13,292 nt of DNA from Chloroflexota bacterium. Lineage in GTDB: Bacteria > Chloroflexota > Dehalococcoidia > Lucifugimonadales > UBA3495. The DNA is taken from positions 1 through 13,292 of the forward strand of contig JADFPM010000044.1 in NCBI GenBank assembly GCA_022562335.1, written 5' to 3'. A program made the position numbers and the translations under genes. Below, in pieces: positions 1-6,242 of the stretch (the stretch's first letter is position 1; each line of letters opens with the position of its first letter). The notes under the pieces are model-generated. The model did not search any database and was not told the origin of the DNA. It saw only the letters and a program-made list of their open reading frames with translations.

Positions 1-723
1 CAGGACCTGGTGTTCCCCCATCACGAAAACGAGATCGCCCAGAGCGAAGCCATCACCGGCGCCGAACCGTTCTCCCGCTACTGGGTGCACAACGGCCTGC
101 TCCGGTTGGGCGAAGACAAGATGAGCAAGTCCTTGGGCAATCTGGTCTCGGTGGAAGATGCCCTGAGCCGGTACAGCGCCGAGTCTCTGCGCCTGTACTT
201 CCTGAGCTCCCATTACCGCAGCCCGCTGCAATACACCGAAGAGGGCTGCGCCGCCATGGAACGCAGCGCCGAACGCCTTCGCCACGCCCTGCGCCCGGCG
301 CCGGACGCCATGCAGGATTCAGGGCCGGACCAGGAGCACTTAGATCCCGCCCCCTTTAAACAGCGGTTCCTGGAGGCCATGGACGACGATCTCAATACGC
401 CCCGGGCCCTGGCTTCCCTGTTCGACCTGGCCCGGGAGATCAACCGCGCCATCGACGCCCGCCACGGCATAAAACAAGCCCAAGAATGCCTGAGCCACCT
501 GGGGGGTATCCTGGGCCTGACGTTCAAAGACACCGGTGGAGACGGCCAGGACCAACTGGCGGCCAAGCCATTCATCGATATGCTGCTGGAAACCCGGGAA
601 AAGCTGCGCGAGGCCAAGCAATACGCCCTGGCCGACCAGATCCGGGAAAGCCTGGACCAGCAGGGAGTCACCCTGGAAGACACCCCCCAGGGCACCCAGT
701 GGCACTACCGGGCCCACGGTTAA
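1..723 (+). CDS. cysS: Cysteinyl-tRNA synthetase, C-terminal part (5' end outside window)
   Basis: CysRS attaches cysteine to tRNA-Cys in the cytoplasm, a class I aminoacyl-tRNA synthetase reaction. The reading frame is open from base 1, so the gene starts upstream of the window and only about the last 240 codons are present. The first codons give DLVFPHHENEIAQSEA, the CysRS signature that carries two of the zinc ligands (His and Glu of HHENE). KMSKSLGN, the class I ATP-binding loop, is encoded from base 118. A helical DALR-like anticodon-binding region follows, and the protein ends in a small basic domain (REAKQYALADQIRESL) that is typical of the family C-terminus. The HIGH motif must lie left of the window. 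The stop is TAA at 721-723. No frameshift is seen. Identification is very secure. Confidence 0.97.
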   Translation, partial: QDLVFPHHENEIAQSEAITGAEPFSRYWVHNGLLRLGEDKMSKSLGNLVSVEDALSRYSAESLRLYFLSSHYRSPLQYTEEGCAAMERSAERLRHALRPAPDAMQDSGPDQEHLDPAPFKQRFLEAMDDDLNTPRALASLFDLAREINRAIDARHGIKQAQECLSHLGGILGLTFKDTGGDGQDQLAAKPFIDMLLETREKLREAKQYALADQIRESLDQQGVTLEDTPQGTQWHYRAHG

Positions 724-740
724 GGACCCCGTAGATAACG

Positions 741-762
741 ACCCCGGAGAAAAAACCGGGGT
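741..762 (+). terminator. Hairpin after cysS, possible weak terminator
   Basis: A perfect 7-bp stem ACCCCGG/CCGGGGT with an A-rich 8-nt loop lies 18 bases after the cysS stop. It is not followed by a T tract, so it is either a weak intrinsic terminator or only an RNA 3'-end stabiliser. Confidence 0.35.
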
Positions 763-895
763 GTGGGCCAAGCAGATTTGGACCGCCCGATCTCCCCAAC
801 ATCTCCCTGAGCGGCACCGCGCTACGCCGGAATAGACCCGATCATCGCTCCGGCCCGATGGTTGATTCGCCGGTAACCGTATCACCTGGAGGCCC

Positions 896-2284
896 ATGCT
901 AAGCAGCGAGACCGTCCAATCCATCGCCGGCATCGTGGGGCCGGATAACGTTTTGAGCGACCCCTACGATCTGGACCGGTATTCCGCCGACGCCCTGAAT
1001 CCCTTCCGGGCCTTTGGCGCCGAAGATGCCTTCGATAAGCTGGCCGACCTGGTGGTGAGGCCATCGTGCACCCAGGAGGTGGCTGACCTGGTGCGCCTGG
1101 CGGCCCAAAACGGCATTCCGGTTGTCCCCTACGGCGGCGGCACCGGTGTCATGGGAGGCACCATCCCCGTCCGGGGCGGCATCATCCTGGACCTTCAACG
1201 CATGAACCATATCCTGAGCATCAGCGCCACCGACCTGACCGCCGAAGTGGAGCCGGGGGTGGTGCTCCAAGATTTGATCGATGCCCTGGCGGAGCACGGC
1301 CTCATGCCGGGCCACGACCCCTACAGCGTGGACATCGCCACGGTGGGCGGGACCATCTCGACCAACGGCGTGGGTTACCGGGCGGCCGCATTCGGCCCCA
1401 TGGGAAACCAGGTGGTGGCCCTGGAGGCGGTGTTGCCCGATGGGCGGGTGATGTCCACGCTCCCGGTCCCCAAATACTCCTCGGGCCCCAACCTGAACCA
1501 TCTTTTCATCGGCAGCGAAGGCGTGTTCGGGGTCATCACCAAGGCCACCATCCAGGTTTTCCGCCTGCCGGAAGCCCGGGTGTTCGACGCCGTGGACTTT
1601 GACGATTTCGACCACGGTTTCGAAGCGGCGGCGGAATTATTGGCCCTGGGGATCCGGCCTACACTGCTTGACCTGTCCGAAGAGGACGGCGCGGTCCGGA
1701 TGCAACTGCTGTTCGAGGGTTTTAAAGAGGGTGTCGCGGCAAACCACCAACGGTCCATCCAAGTATTGACCGAGATGGGCGGCCGGCCCGCCGGCCCGGA
1801 GCCGACCAAGGCGTATTGGCGGGTGCGCCACCAATCGGGACAAAATTACAAACGCACCTCCCTGGGCAAGCCCCGCAAGGAAAAGTGGCAGCGAAGGGCC
1901 GGGCGAAACTTCGACTACCTGCACATGGCCCTGCCCATATCAAAGGTGTTGGAATACCGGCGCCGTTGCCAGGAGATAATGAAAGGCACCGGCGTGCGGG
2001 TCACCGAGTTCGCCATCTGGAGCCGGCCGGAACTGTACTCCATGCTGGTTGCCCCCGATGAGGGCGCCGGGGAGGAATTTCGAGAGAACCTGGCGGCGGT
2101 GGTGGAAAAAGTCCTCACCCTCTCACAGGACATGGGCGGCACCATGGAGTATTGCCACGGGGTAGGCGTGAAGCTGAACCACCTGCTGGCCCGGGAGATG
2201 GGCGTCGGCCACGACGTGATGCGAAGCATCAAACAGGCCCTGGACCCGGCGAATATCATGAACCCAGGAAAGCTCGGCCTTTAA
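896..2284 (+). CDS. FAD-linked oxidase (GlcD / alkyl-DHAP synthase-like, VAO/PCMH fold)
   Basis: This is a 462-residue flavoenzyme of the vanillyl-alcohol-oxidase superfamily, whose members (D-lactate dehydrogenase, glycolate oxidase GlcD, alkyl-DHAP synthase) oxidise 2-hydroxyacids or similar substrates. The FAD_binding_4 domain spans about residues 45-190. It contains the pyrophosphate loop PYGGGTGVMGG (78-88), the segment ATVGGTISTNGVG (148-160) and GSEGVFGVIT (206-215). The C-terminal FAD-oxidase domain ends in LDPANIMNPGKLGL, the usual family ending. The stretch GGTMEYCHGVGVKL (414-427) resembles the HHHGVG region of alkyl-DHAP synthases but keeps only one His, so true ether-lipid synthase activity is doubtful. 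The ATG is preceded by GGAGG at 888-892 with a short 3-nt spacing. The gene stands alone. The substrate cannot be told from the sequence. Confidence 0.9.
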   Translation: MLSSETVQSIAGIVGPDNVLSDPYDLDRYSADALNPFRAFGAEDAFDKLADLVVRPSCTQEVADLVRLAAQNGIPVVPYGGGTGVMGGTIPVRGGIILDLQRMNHILSISATDLTAEVEPGVVLQDLIDALAEHGLMPGHDPYSVDIATVGGTISTNGVGYRAAAFGPMGNQVVALEAVLPDGRVMSTLPVPKYSSGPNLNHLFIGSEGVFGVITKATIQVFRLPEARVFDAVDFDDFDHGFEAAAELLALGIRPTLLDLSEEDGAVRMQLLFEGFKEGVAANHQRSIQVLTEMGGRPAGPEPTKAYWRVRHQSGQNYKRTSLGKPRKEKWQRRAGRNFDYLHMALPISKVLEYRRRCQEIMKGTGVRVTEFAIWSRPELYSMLVAPDEGAGEEFRENLAAVVEKVLTLSQDMGGTMEYCHGVGVKLNHLLAREMGVGHDVMRSIKQALDPANIMNPGKLGL

Positions 2285-2593
2285 GCAACCGGCCCCAGCC
2301 TATCGGTGATCAAGCCGTTTAGCCATCGATCCGATTTCGAGGCAGCATGAAACACATATCCTGGCGGGACGCGCCGGATCTATGCTACGTTTTGGGCCCC
2401 TGCCGGGAGCCCATCGCCACCGTCTCCCCCAAATCCCCGCGCCGGTCCCTTTATCCCCAGAGAACCTAAACCGGGCGCCTAAGCCAGCCCGGCTCCAAAC
2501 CATCCCCCTTCGCCAAGTGGCTCAACTGGTCTTCCCACGCCTGGTTGATGTGGCGCGCTTTGATGCAGGACGCTGCTGTCACCCAGACCCATA
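2285..2593. other. Gene-free stretch after the FAD oxidase
   Basis: About 310 bases with no ORF that looks coding in any frame. The short open frames here give low-complexity Pro/Arg-rich translations and have no ribosome binding site. I see no terminator, tRNA or transposon remnant. Composition is GC-rich up to about 2590 and then switches abruptly to the AT-rich regulatory patch. Confidence 0.5.
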
Positions 2594-2605
2594 GGTGCTA
2601 GCACC
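2594..2605. repeat. 12-bp perfect palindrome at the edge of an AT-rich patch
   Basis: GGTGCTAGCACC is fully self-complementary. With a one-base bulge the symmetry extends outward to ATAGG on the left and CCTAT on the right. It lies 37 bases upstream of the TTGACA box, a position where an activator or repressor could bind. Chance occurrence is possible. Confidence 0.35.
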
Positions 2606-2615
2606 CTATATTCAC

Positions 2616-2640
2616 AGATATTAACTAGATGATAATATCT
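2616..2640. promoter_or_regulatory. Operator-like inverted repeat next to -35 box
   Basis: AGATATTA (2616-2623) and TAATATCT (2633-2640) are perfect inverted copies separated by 9 bases. The geometry suits a dimeric helix-turn-helix regulator. The right half-site ends one base before the TTGACA box at 2642, so a bound protein would touch RNA polymerase. The operator role is inferred from position and symmetry; the binding protein is unknown. Confidence 0.5.
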
Positions 2641-2641
2641 C

Positions 2642-2670
2642 TTGACATGGGGGTAGTAAAGGTTTATTCT
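2642..2670 (+). promoter_or_regulatory. Sigma70-type promoter for the 43-codon ORF unit
   Basis: TTGACA (2642-2647, full consensus) is followed after exactly 17 bases by TATTCT (2665-2670, 4 of 6). Transcription would start near 2677, giving a leader of about 225 nt before the ATG at 2902. TATATG at 2670-2675 is an alternative -10. This is the best -35 box I found in the window. Confidence 0.6.
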
Positions 2671-2684
2671 ATATGAAGATATAG
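2669..2684. promoter_or_regulatory. Second inverted repeat overlapping -10 and start site
   Basis: CTATAT and ATATAG form a perfect 6-bp inverted repeat around a GAAG centre. It begins in the last bases of the -10 box and covers the expected start site. It could be a repressor site, or a 5' hairpin at the start of the transcript. Confidence 0.4.
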
Positions 2685-2901
2685 ACCGACTGACACTATT
2701 GCCCATTCAGATAATGTTCACAGAGCATCTCTGCCAGAACGGCCGATCAATCGATTTAGGGGGTCTAACAAAGGGAAAATGGTCACTCTGGCACGCCCAA
2801 CCCGAAGAAAAACCGGCTCGAGCCCGGTGGTTGAAAAACCAACTCTAGAAAAAATCGGCGGGGTTTCCACAGCCCCGGCCCATCGGCATAAGGAGAATAA
2901 T
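2677..2901 (+). ncRNA. Long putative structured leader of the small-ORF transcript
   Basis: The region between the inferred start site and the ATG can form several small hairpins. ACCGG/CCGGT pair at 2812-2828, with the palindrome GGCTCGAGCC inside. TGGTT/AACCA close a GAAA tetraloop at 2828-2841. CGGGG/CCCCG pair at 2859-2877, ending 11 bases before the Shine-Dalgarno. The order and position would suit a cis-regulatory leader or a precursor of a small RNA. No known riboswitch class was recognised. The frame is also open from ATG 2779 into the downstream ORF, but the translation of that part looks non-coding. Confidence 0.3.
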
Positions 2902-3033
2902 ATGCACAAGGTTGCACATCAAATCATGGTGATTTACGACTGGGTCTCGGGCCCGGCCATGACCCAACAGGAACGGCTAGCCTACAAGCTCGCCGAGGCT
3001 GAGCACACGGGCGGCAGCCGGTTAATCGTCTAA
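2902..3033 (+). CDS. 43-residue small protein of unknown function
   Basis: The ORF begins MHKVAHQIMVIYDWVSG and ends GSRLIV. The ATG has a near-ideal Shine-Dalgarno TAAGGAG (2889-2895) with 6-nt spacing, the reason for choosing this start over the in-frame ATG at 2779, whose upstream sequence is weak. The middle (about residues 20-36, TQQERLAYKLAEAEH) should form a charged amphipathic helix. There is no signal peptide, Cys or membrane segment. The ORF sits inside its own transcription unit, with a sigma70 promoter, flanking inverted repeats and a strong terminator 18 bases after the stop. That context argues that it is expressed. I do not recognise the family. It could be a regulator peptide, a partner subunit, or a leader peptide of an RNA. 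Confidence 0.6.
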   Translation: MHKVAHQIMVIYDWVSGPAMTQQERLAYKLAEAEHTGGSRLIV

Positions 3034-3051
3034 GTCCAAACCCTGTACTCA

Positions 3052-3089
3052 CGAAAAGCCCCCGCAGGTGCGGGGGCTTTTCGCTTTTT
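3052..3089 (+). terminator. Strong intrinsic terminator of the small-ORF unit
   Basis: CGAAAAGCCCCCGC (3052-3065) pairs perfectly with GCGGGGGCTTTTCG (3070-3083): a 14-bp stem with a 4-nt AGGT loop, followed by TTTTT at 3085-3089. The 5' A-rich side means it may also work on the minus strand for the OCD-family gene that ends at 3178. Confidence 0.92.
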
Positions 3090-3177
3090 GGGCCATGTCG
3101 ATAAAATGCCCGGTTTTACATGGTCCCTGGGCAATCCCAGAAGCGGGAGACTGCCGGATCAAATCAACCGGTTTGAT

Positions 3178-4137
3178 TCAAAATGGCAGTTCCTGGCCGA
3201 TCCCCTGGTCCAACGCTTTGCGGTAGACCAGATTTGCGGCGGCGATGTCCTCAAGGGCAATACCCATGGACTCGAAGAGGGTGATGGCCTGGGGAGATGG
3301 CCTGCCTTTCACCGCACCCGACACCACTTCCCTCAGCTCGTGGGCCATGTCCCAACGGAACGCGCCTCGGGCTTCGGGCCACATAAGGTCGCCGCACTCG
3401 ATCTTGGCCTGTTCCAGGTCGTCCACCACTATCAACTGGGACCGCTCCACCGCCGTCTCGTCTATCTCCCGGCGCATCCAATGGTTGCCGCCGGCCGCGT
3501 TGACGTGGGCCCCCTCCATTAACCACTCCCCCATCAGCACCGGCTCCCTCGCCGACGTGATCACGATCACGATGTCGGAATCGGCCACGCAGGACTGGGC
3601 GTCGTCCATCGGAATCACTTCCAACTTCAGGTTTTCGCTCATACGCTGGGCGAACTGCTCTCGACGTTCCTGCCGCCGGCTGAAAACCTTTACCTGACGC
3701 ACCTGCCTCACGGCGCAGACTGCCTCAAGCTGTGTCCGTGCCTGACCGCCCGTCCCGATGACTCCCACGGTGGCGGCGTCTTCCCGGGCCATGTAGCGGG
3801 TGGCCAGGCCCGAGGCGGCGCCGGTGCGGATCTGCCCCAGCCGGCCTCCCTCCATGCAGCTCAATAGCTGGCCCGTCTCATAATCAAAGAGCATGACCAT
3901 CATCTTGGCGCCGCCGGAACCGGCGAAGGAAGGATAGGCCTTATAGCCGAAGACGCCCGATCCAGCGTCGGCCGCCGCCATGAAATGAAAGAATCCGTTG
4001 GGCATCCTCATCCGGGACCGGGGTTTGATCTCGGTGTCACCGGCGCCGGCATGGGCAAAAGCCTGGTCCAGCACGTCGATGCATTCATCCATGGGCAGCA
4101 GACTCGCCACTTCCGATTCGTTCAGAAACAGGGCCAT
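3178..4137 (-). CDS. Ornithine cyclodeaminase / mu-crystallin family oxidoreductase
   Basis: This is a 319-residue NAD(P)-dependent enzyme of the OCD/mu-crystallin family, whose members include ornithine cyclodeaminase, alanine dehydrogenase and ketimine reductases. The N-terminal substrate domain has GYKAYPS (Lys66, equivalent to the active-site Lys) and the segment GQIRTGAASGLAT (101-113, with the substrate-binding Arg). The Rossmann loop is GVIGTGGQAR (125-134). The Asp that acts as general base in true ornithine cyclodeaminase appears replaced: the segment reads NAAGGNHWMRREID, with Asn218 there. Ornithine cyclisation is therefore unlikely, and imine or keto-acid reduction is more plausible. 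The ATG has a perfect AGGAGG (plus-strand 4143-4148) 5 nt upstream. The gene is monocistronic and diverges from the hydroxyacid dehydrogenase gene. Confidence 0.9.
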   Translation of the reverse strand: MALFLNESEVASLLPMDECIDVLDQAFAHAGAGDTEIKPRSRMRMPNGFFHFMAAADAGSGVFGYKAYPSFAGSGGAKMMVMLFDYETGQLLSCMEGGRLGQIRTGAASGLATRYMAREDAATVGVIGTGGQARTQLEAVCAVRQVRQVKVFSRRQERREQFAQRMSENLKLEVIPMDDAQSCVADSDIVIVITSAREPVLMGEWLMEGAHVNAAGGNHWMRREIDETAVERSQLIVVDDLEQAKIECGDLMWPEARGAFRWDMAHELREVVSGAVKGRPSPQAITLFESMGIALEDIAAANLVYRKALDQGIGQELPF

Positions 4138-4210
4138 TCCATCCTCCTAATCCTGACCGGCCTCAATCTCTATGCGCGGGTGTAAGACCCCGAGCCAGAT
4201 TCAGCGGCTA

Positions 4211-4219
4211 AGTATAGCA
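4211..4219 (-). promoter_or_regulatory. Candidate extended -10 promoter of the OCD-family gene
   Basis: On the minus strand the sequence reads TGCTATACT, an extended -10 box (TGn plus TATACT, 5 of 6). I see no good -35. Start would be near 4204, giving a leader of about 67 nt. Confidence 0.35.
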
Positions 4220-4252
4220 CCAGGGCCTTCCCGTGGGGTATGCAAGAGATCG

Positions 4253-4294
4253 ATGGCATCGTTGCCATGGCAGGGGCGAGTTTCAGATTCGCCC
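4253..4294. repeat. Two adjacent intergenic hairpins, dispersed-repeat-like
   Basis: ATGGCA/TGCCAT closes a TCGT tetraloop (4253-4268). Immediately after it, GGGCGA/TCGCCC flank a 9-nt loop (4274-4294). The second hairpin, in the context CAGGGGCGAGTTTCAGATTC, resembles a degenerate copy of the GGGGCGGGTTT...CCCGCCCC hairpin repeats that I recall as common between genes in Chloroflexota and other phyla. The resemblance is from memory. It sits mid-way between divergent genes, so it is not a terminator of either. Confidence 0.4.
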
Positions 4295-4386
4295 TTGCCC
4301 GATCCATTCGGATAAACATATCGAAAGACATTGGCCTTATCCTAGACCCCGGGTGGGACTTTCTGGCAAATCCCATCCCCCTTCGC

Positions 4387-4392
4387 TAGAAT
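4387..4392 (+). promoter_or_regulatory. Candidate -10 box for the hydroxyacid dehydrogenase gene
   Basis: TAGAAT (5 of 6) is preceded 17 bases upstream by TGGCAA, a weak -35 (3 of 6). Start would be near 4399, about 36 bases before the ATG. The same TAGAAT box recurs before other genes in the window. Confidence 0.35.
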
Positions 4393-4434
4393 TCATAGAA
4401 AAGACCAACCAACCTTGATCGCCAATGAGGCCAT

Positions 4435-5427
4435 ATGAGTTCTCTCCGGATTTTCGTCACCCGCCGGATCTTCCCCGAAGCGCTGGACCTGCTGTCGCCC
4501 TTCGCCGAGCTTGAGGTTTGGCCGGGGGATTACCCGCCGTCGCCCCAGGAGCTGCGGGAAAAGGCGGCCAACGCCCACGGCCTGCTGACCAACGTGATGG
4601 ACCGGTTGGACGAAGAATTGCTGGACGCCGCGCCGGAACTCAAGGCCATCAGCCAGGTCAGCGTGGGTCTGGACAACGTGGACCTGGCCGAAGCCACCCG
4701 GCGGGGGATCCCCGTCGGCAACACGCCGGGGGTTTTGGCCAAGGCCACCGCCGACCTGGGCTTTGGGCTTCTGCTGGACGCCGCCCGCCGGATATCCCAG
4801 GGAGACCGGTGGCTGCGGGCGGGCAACTGGCGATTGGCCTACCACCCCATGCATTGGCTTGGCGCCGAGGTCCACGGAGCGACCCTGGGCATCATCGGAA
4901 TGGGACAGATCGGCCTGGAAATGGCCAAGCGCGGCCGGGGCTTCGACATGAAGATCATCTACCACTCGCGCACCAGGAAACCCGATCTGGAGACCCAATA
5001 CGGCCTGGACTGGGTCCAACCGGACATCCTGCTGTCCACCGCCGATTTTGTCTCCCTGCACCTGCCTCTGACGCCGGAAACTCGCCATTACATCGGCGAG
5101 GCGGAGCTGCGGTCCATGAAAACCACCGCCATTCTCATCAACCTGGCCAGGGGACCGGTGGTAGACCCCAAAGCCCTGTACACTGCCCTGAAAGAAGGCT
5201 GGATTCAGGCTGCCGGGCTGGACGTGACCGACCCGGAGCCCATACCCCCCGATGACCCGCTGCTCACCCTGGATAACCTGGTTATATCGCCCCACATAGG
5301 CAGCGCCTCGGTGGACTCCCGCCGGACCACCTGCCTGCTGGCCGCCAGAAACTTGGCCGCAGGGATCCAGGGCAATCGAATGGAGCAGTGCGCCAATCCG
5401 GAGGTCTATCGGGCCTTGGGACTCTAG
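4435..5427 (+). CDS. D-isomer-specific 2-hydroxyacid dehydrogenase (glyoxylate/hydroxypyruvate reductase-like)
   Basis: This 330-residue NAD(P)-dependent reductase interconverts 2-keto acids and D-2-hydroxyacids in the cytoplasm. The nucleotide loop is GIIGMGQIG (152-160), the GxGxxG motif of the inserted Rossmann domain. The catalytic triad of the family is present: Arg239 in NLARGPVVD, Glu268 in DVTDPEP and His287 in SPHIGSAS. NTPGVLAKATADLGFGL (97-113) is the usual hinge signature. The combination DPEP plus SPHIGSAS is typical of glyoxylate reductase / 2-ketogluconate reductase-type members rather than of phosphoglycerate dehydrogenase; there is no ACT domain. GAGG at 4427-4430 lies 4 nt before the ATG. 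Length is normal. The substrate is inferred at class level only; glyoxylate or hydroxypyruvate are the best guesses. Confidence 0.9.
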   Translation: MSSLRIFVTRRIFPEALDLLSPFAELEVWPGDYPPSPQELREKAANAHGLLTNVMDRLDEELLDAAPELKAISQVSVGLDNVDLAEATRRGIPVGNTPGVLAKATADLGFGLLLDAARRISQGDRWLRAGNWRLAYHPMHWLGAEVHGATLGIIGMGQIGLEMAKRGRGFDMKIIYHSRTRKPDLETQYGLDWVQPDILLSTADFVSLHLPLTPETRHYIGEAELRSMKTTAILINLARGPVVDPKALYTALKEGWIQAAGLDVTDPEPIPPDDPLLTLDNLVISPHIGSASVDSRRTTCLLAARNLAAGIQGNRMEQCANPEVYRALGL

Positions 5428-5512
5428 GGGGAAAAGGGGGGCTATCTTCCGGTAGCGTAAACTGAAGAAACGGATTCGCGATTCTGGAATGGAAAATAGG
5501 AGGGTAGCAGGG

Positions 5513-5604
5513 TGGCGGAGAGGGCGGGATTCGAACCCGCGAGAGACCGTGAAGCCCCTACGCGATTTCCAGTCGCGCCCATTCGGCCGCTCTGGCACCT
5601 CTCC
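5513..5604 (-). tRNA. tRNA-Ser(GGA): tRNA-Ser, anticodon GGA
   Basis: Read on the minus strand, the 7-bp acceptor stem GGAGAGG/CCTCTCC is perfect. The T arm is GCGGG-TTCGAAT-CCCGC. The anticodon stem CGCGA/TCGCG encloses loop CTGGAAA, giving anticodon GGA (plus-strand 5568-5570), which reads UCC and UCU. The long variable arm between the anticodon and T stems is the class II feature of tRNA-Ser. Discriminator G and an encoded CCA (5513-5515) complete the 92-nt gene. It converges on the hydroxyacid dehydrogenase gene. Confidence 0.96.
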
Positions 5605-5616
5605 ACACCAGCGGAC

Positions 5617-5646
5617 ATTATATTCAATGCCTATCTGGGCTGTCTA
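5617..5646 (-). promoter_or_regulatory. Promoter of tRNA-Ser
   Basis: On the minus strand TAGACA (5641-5646, 5 of 6) and TATAAT (5617-5622, 6 of 6) are 18 bases apart. Start near 5610 would leave only about 6 bases before the mature 5' end, as is normal for tRNA genes. Confidence 0.65.
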
Positions 5647-5658
5647 CCGGCGCGCCCT

Positions 5659-5687
5659 TTCAAAATCCCCAATCCTTATCCTATAAT
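5659..5687 (+). promoter_or_regulatory. Promoter of the Rieske ferredoxin gene
   Basis: TTCAAA (5659-5664, 4 of 6) and TATAAT (5682-5687, 6 of 6) have 17-base spacing. Start near 5694 gives a leader of about 94 nt. It is back to back with the tRNA-Ser promoter: the two -35 boxes lie 12 bases apart. Confidence 0.6.
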
Positions 5688-5787
5688 GTTAGGCTAACCG
5701 GCCAAAGCCGCCGGACCATGCCTGGATAGTCCCTTTCAGGGCGGAGGGCGGGAACGGCGTAAAAGTCTATTAGGAGTTGATCAGAAA

Positions 5788-6111
5788 ATGGCCCAGTCAG
5801 GCTTTACCAAGGTTGCGGATGTAGGTGAGCTCTCGCCCGGGGATATGAAATCGGTGGAGGTGGGAGACGATCAGATATTGCTGATAAACCACGAGGGCAA
5901 TATCTATGCCTGCGAGGATATTTGCTCCCACGCCTATGCCGTGCTCTCCGAGGGCGATATCAACGGAGACGAGATCGAATGCCCCCTCCACGGCTCGGCT
6001 TTCAATTTCATCACCGGTGAGGTGCTCACGCCTCCCGCCGACGAGAACCTCCGCACCTTCGAGGTGCGCATCGACGGCGAGGATGTCATGGTGGGTCCGG
6101 CCAAGGGTTAA
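5788..6111 (+). CDS. Rieske [2Fe-2S] ferredoxin (NirD/BphF-like)
   Basis: This is a 107-residue soluble Rieske protein that carries one electron on a [2Fe-2S] cluster held by two Cys and two His. The ligands are visible as CSH (Cys46, His48) and CPLH (Cys65, His68), in the standard CxH...CxxH arrangement with 16 residues between boxes. CPLHGSAFNFITGEVLTPPA matches the typical second box and the loop after it. There is no membrane anchor or catalytic domain, so it acts as a ferredoxin for a partner oxygenase or reductase that is not encoded in this window. The ATG follows TAGGAG (5771-5776) at a rather long spacing of 11 nt. The gene is alone, with its own promoter and terminator. Whether it serves a ring-hydroxylating oxygenase or another enzyme cannot be said. 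Confidence 0.93.
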   Translation: MAQSGFTKVADVGELSPGDMKSVEVGDDQILLINHEGNIYACEDICSHAYAVLSEGDINGDEIECPLHGSAFNFITGEVLTPPADENLRTFEVRIDGEDVMVGPAKG

Positions 6112-6161
6112 CGGCGTCCTTGTCAGGATCAAGGACCGATCCAAGACCCGCTGAATAGACA

Positions 6162-6189
6162 AAAGGGGCGGCATTCCGGCCGCCCCTTT
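6162..6189. terminator. Bidirectional terminator between convergent genes
   Basis: AAAGGGGCGGC (6162-6172) pairs perfectly with GCCGCCCCTTT (6179-6189), an 11-bp stem with a 6-nt loop. T-rich tails occur on both strands (TTT on plus, TTTT on minus), so it can end both the Rieske transcript and the minus-strand Gfo/Idh/MocA operon. Confidence 0.85.
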
Positions 6190-6242
6190 CCATGGTCTTG
6201 CAAAACCGTCTGGATGGTTTAGCCATCCTGGTGGAGCCGGTC

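Noticed and set aside
741..762. Confident terminator after cysS
   Set aside because: The stem is good but there is no T tract on the plus strand, so it is only listed as weak.
2382..2594. Short ORFs between the FAD oxidase and the promoter at 2642
   Set aside because: Pro/Arg-rich translations, no ribosome binding site, no recognisable motif.
3161..3180. Near-palindrome AATCAACCGGTTTGATT at the end of the OCD-family gene as a terminator
   Set aside because: Symmetry is offset by one base and no T tract follows on the minus strand; the strong hairpin at 3052-3089 is a better candidate.
4393..5598. Minus-strand 401-codon ORF antisense to the hydroxyacid dehydrogenase
   Set aside because: It lies opposite a gene with an intact catalytic triad and also crosses the tRNA-Ser; such long antisense frames are common in GC-rich genes.
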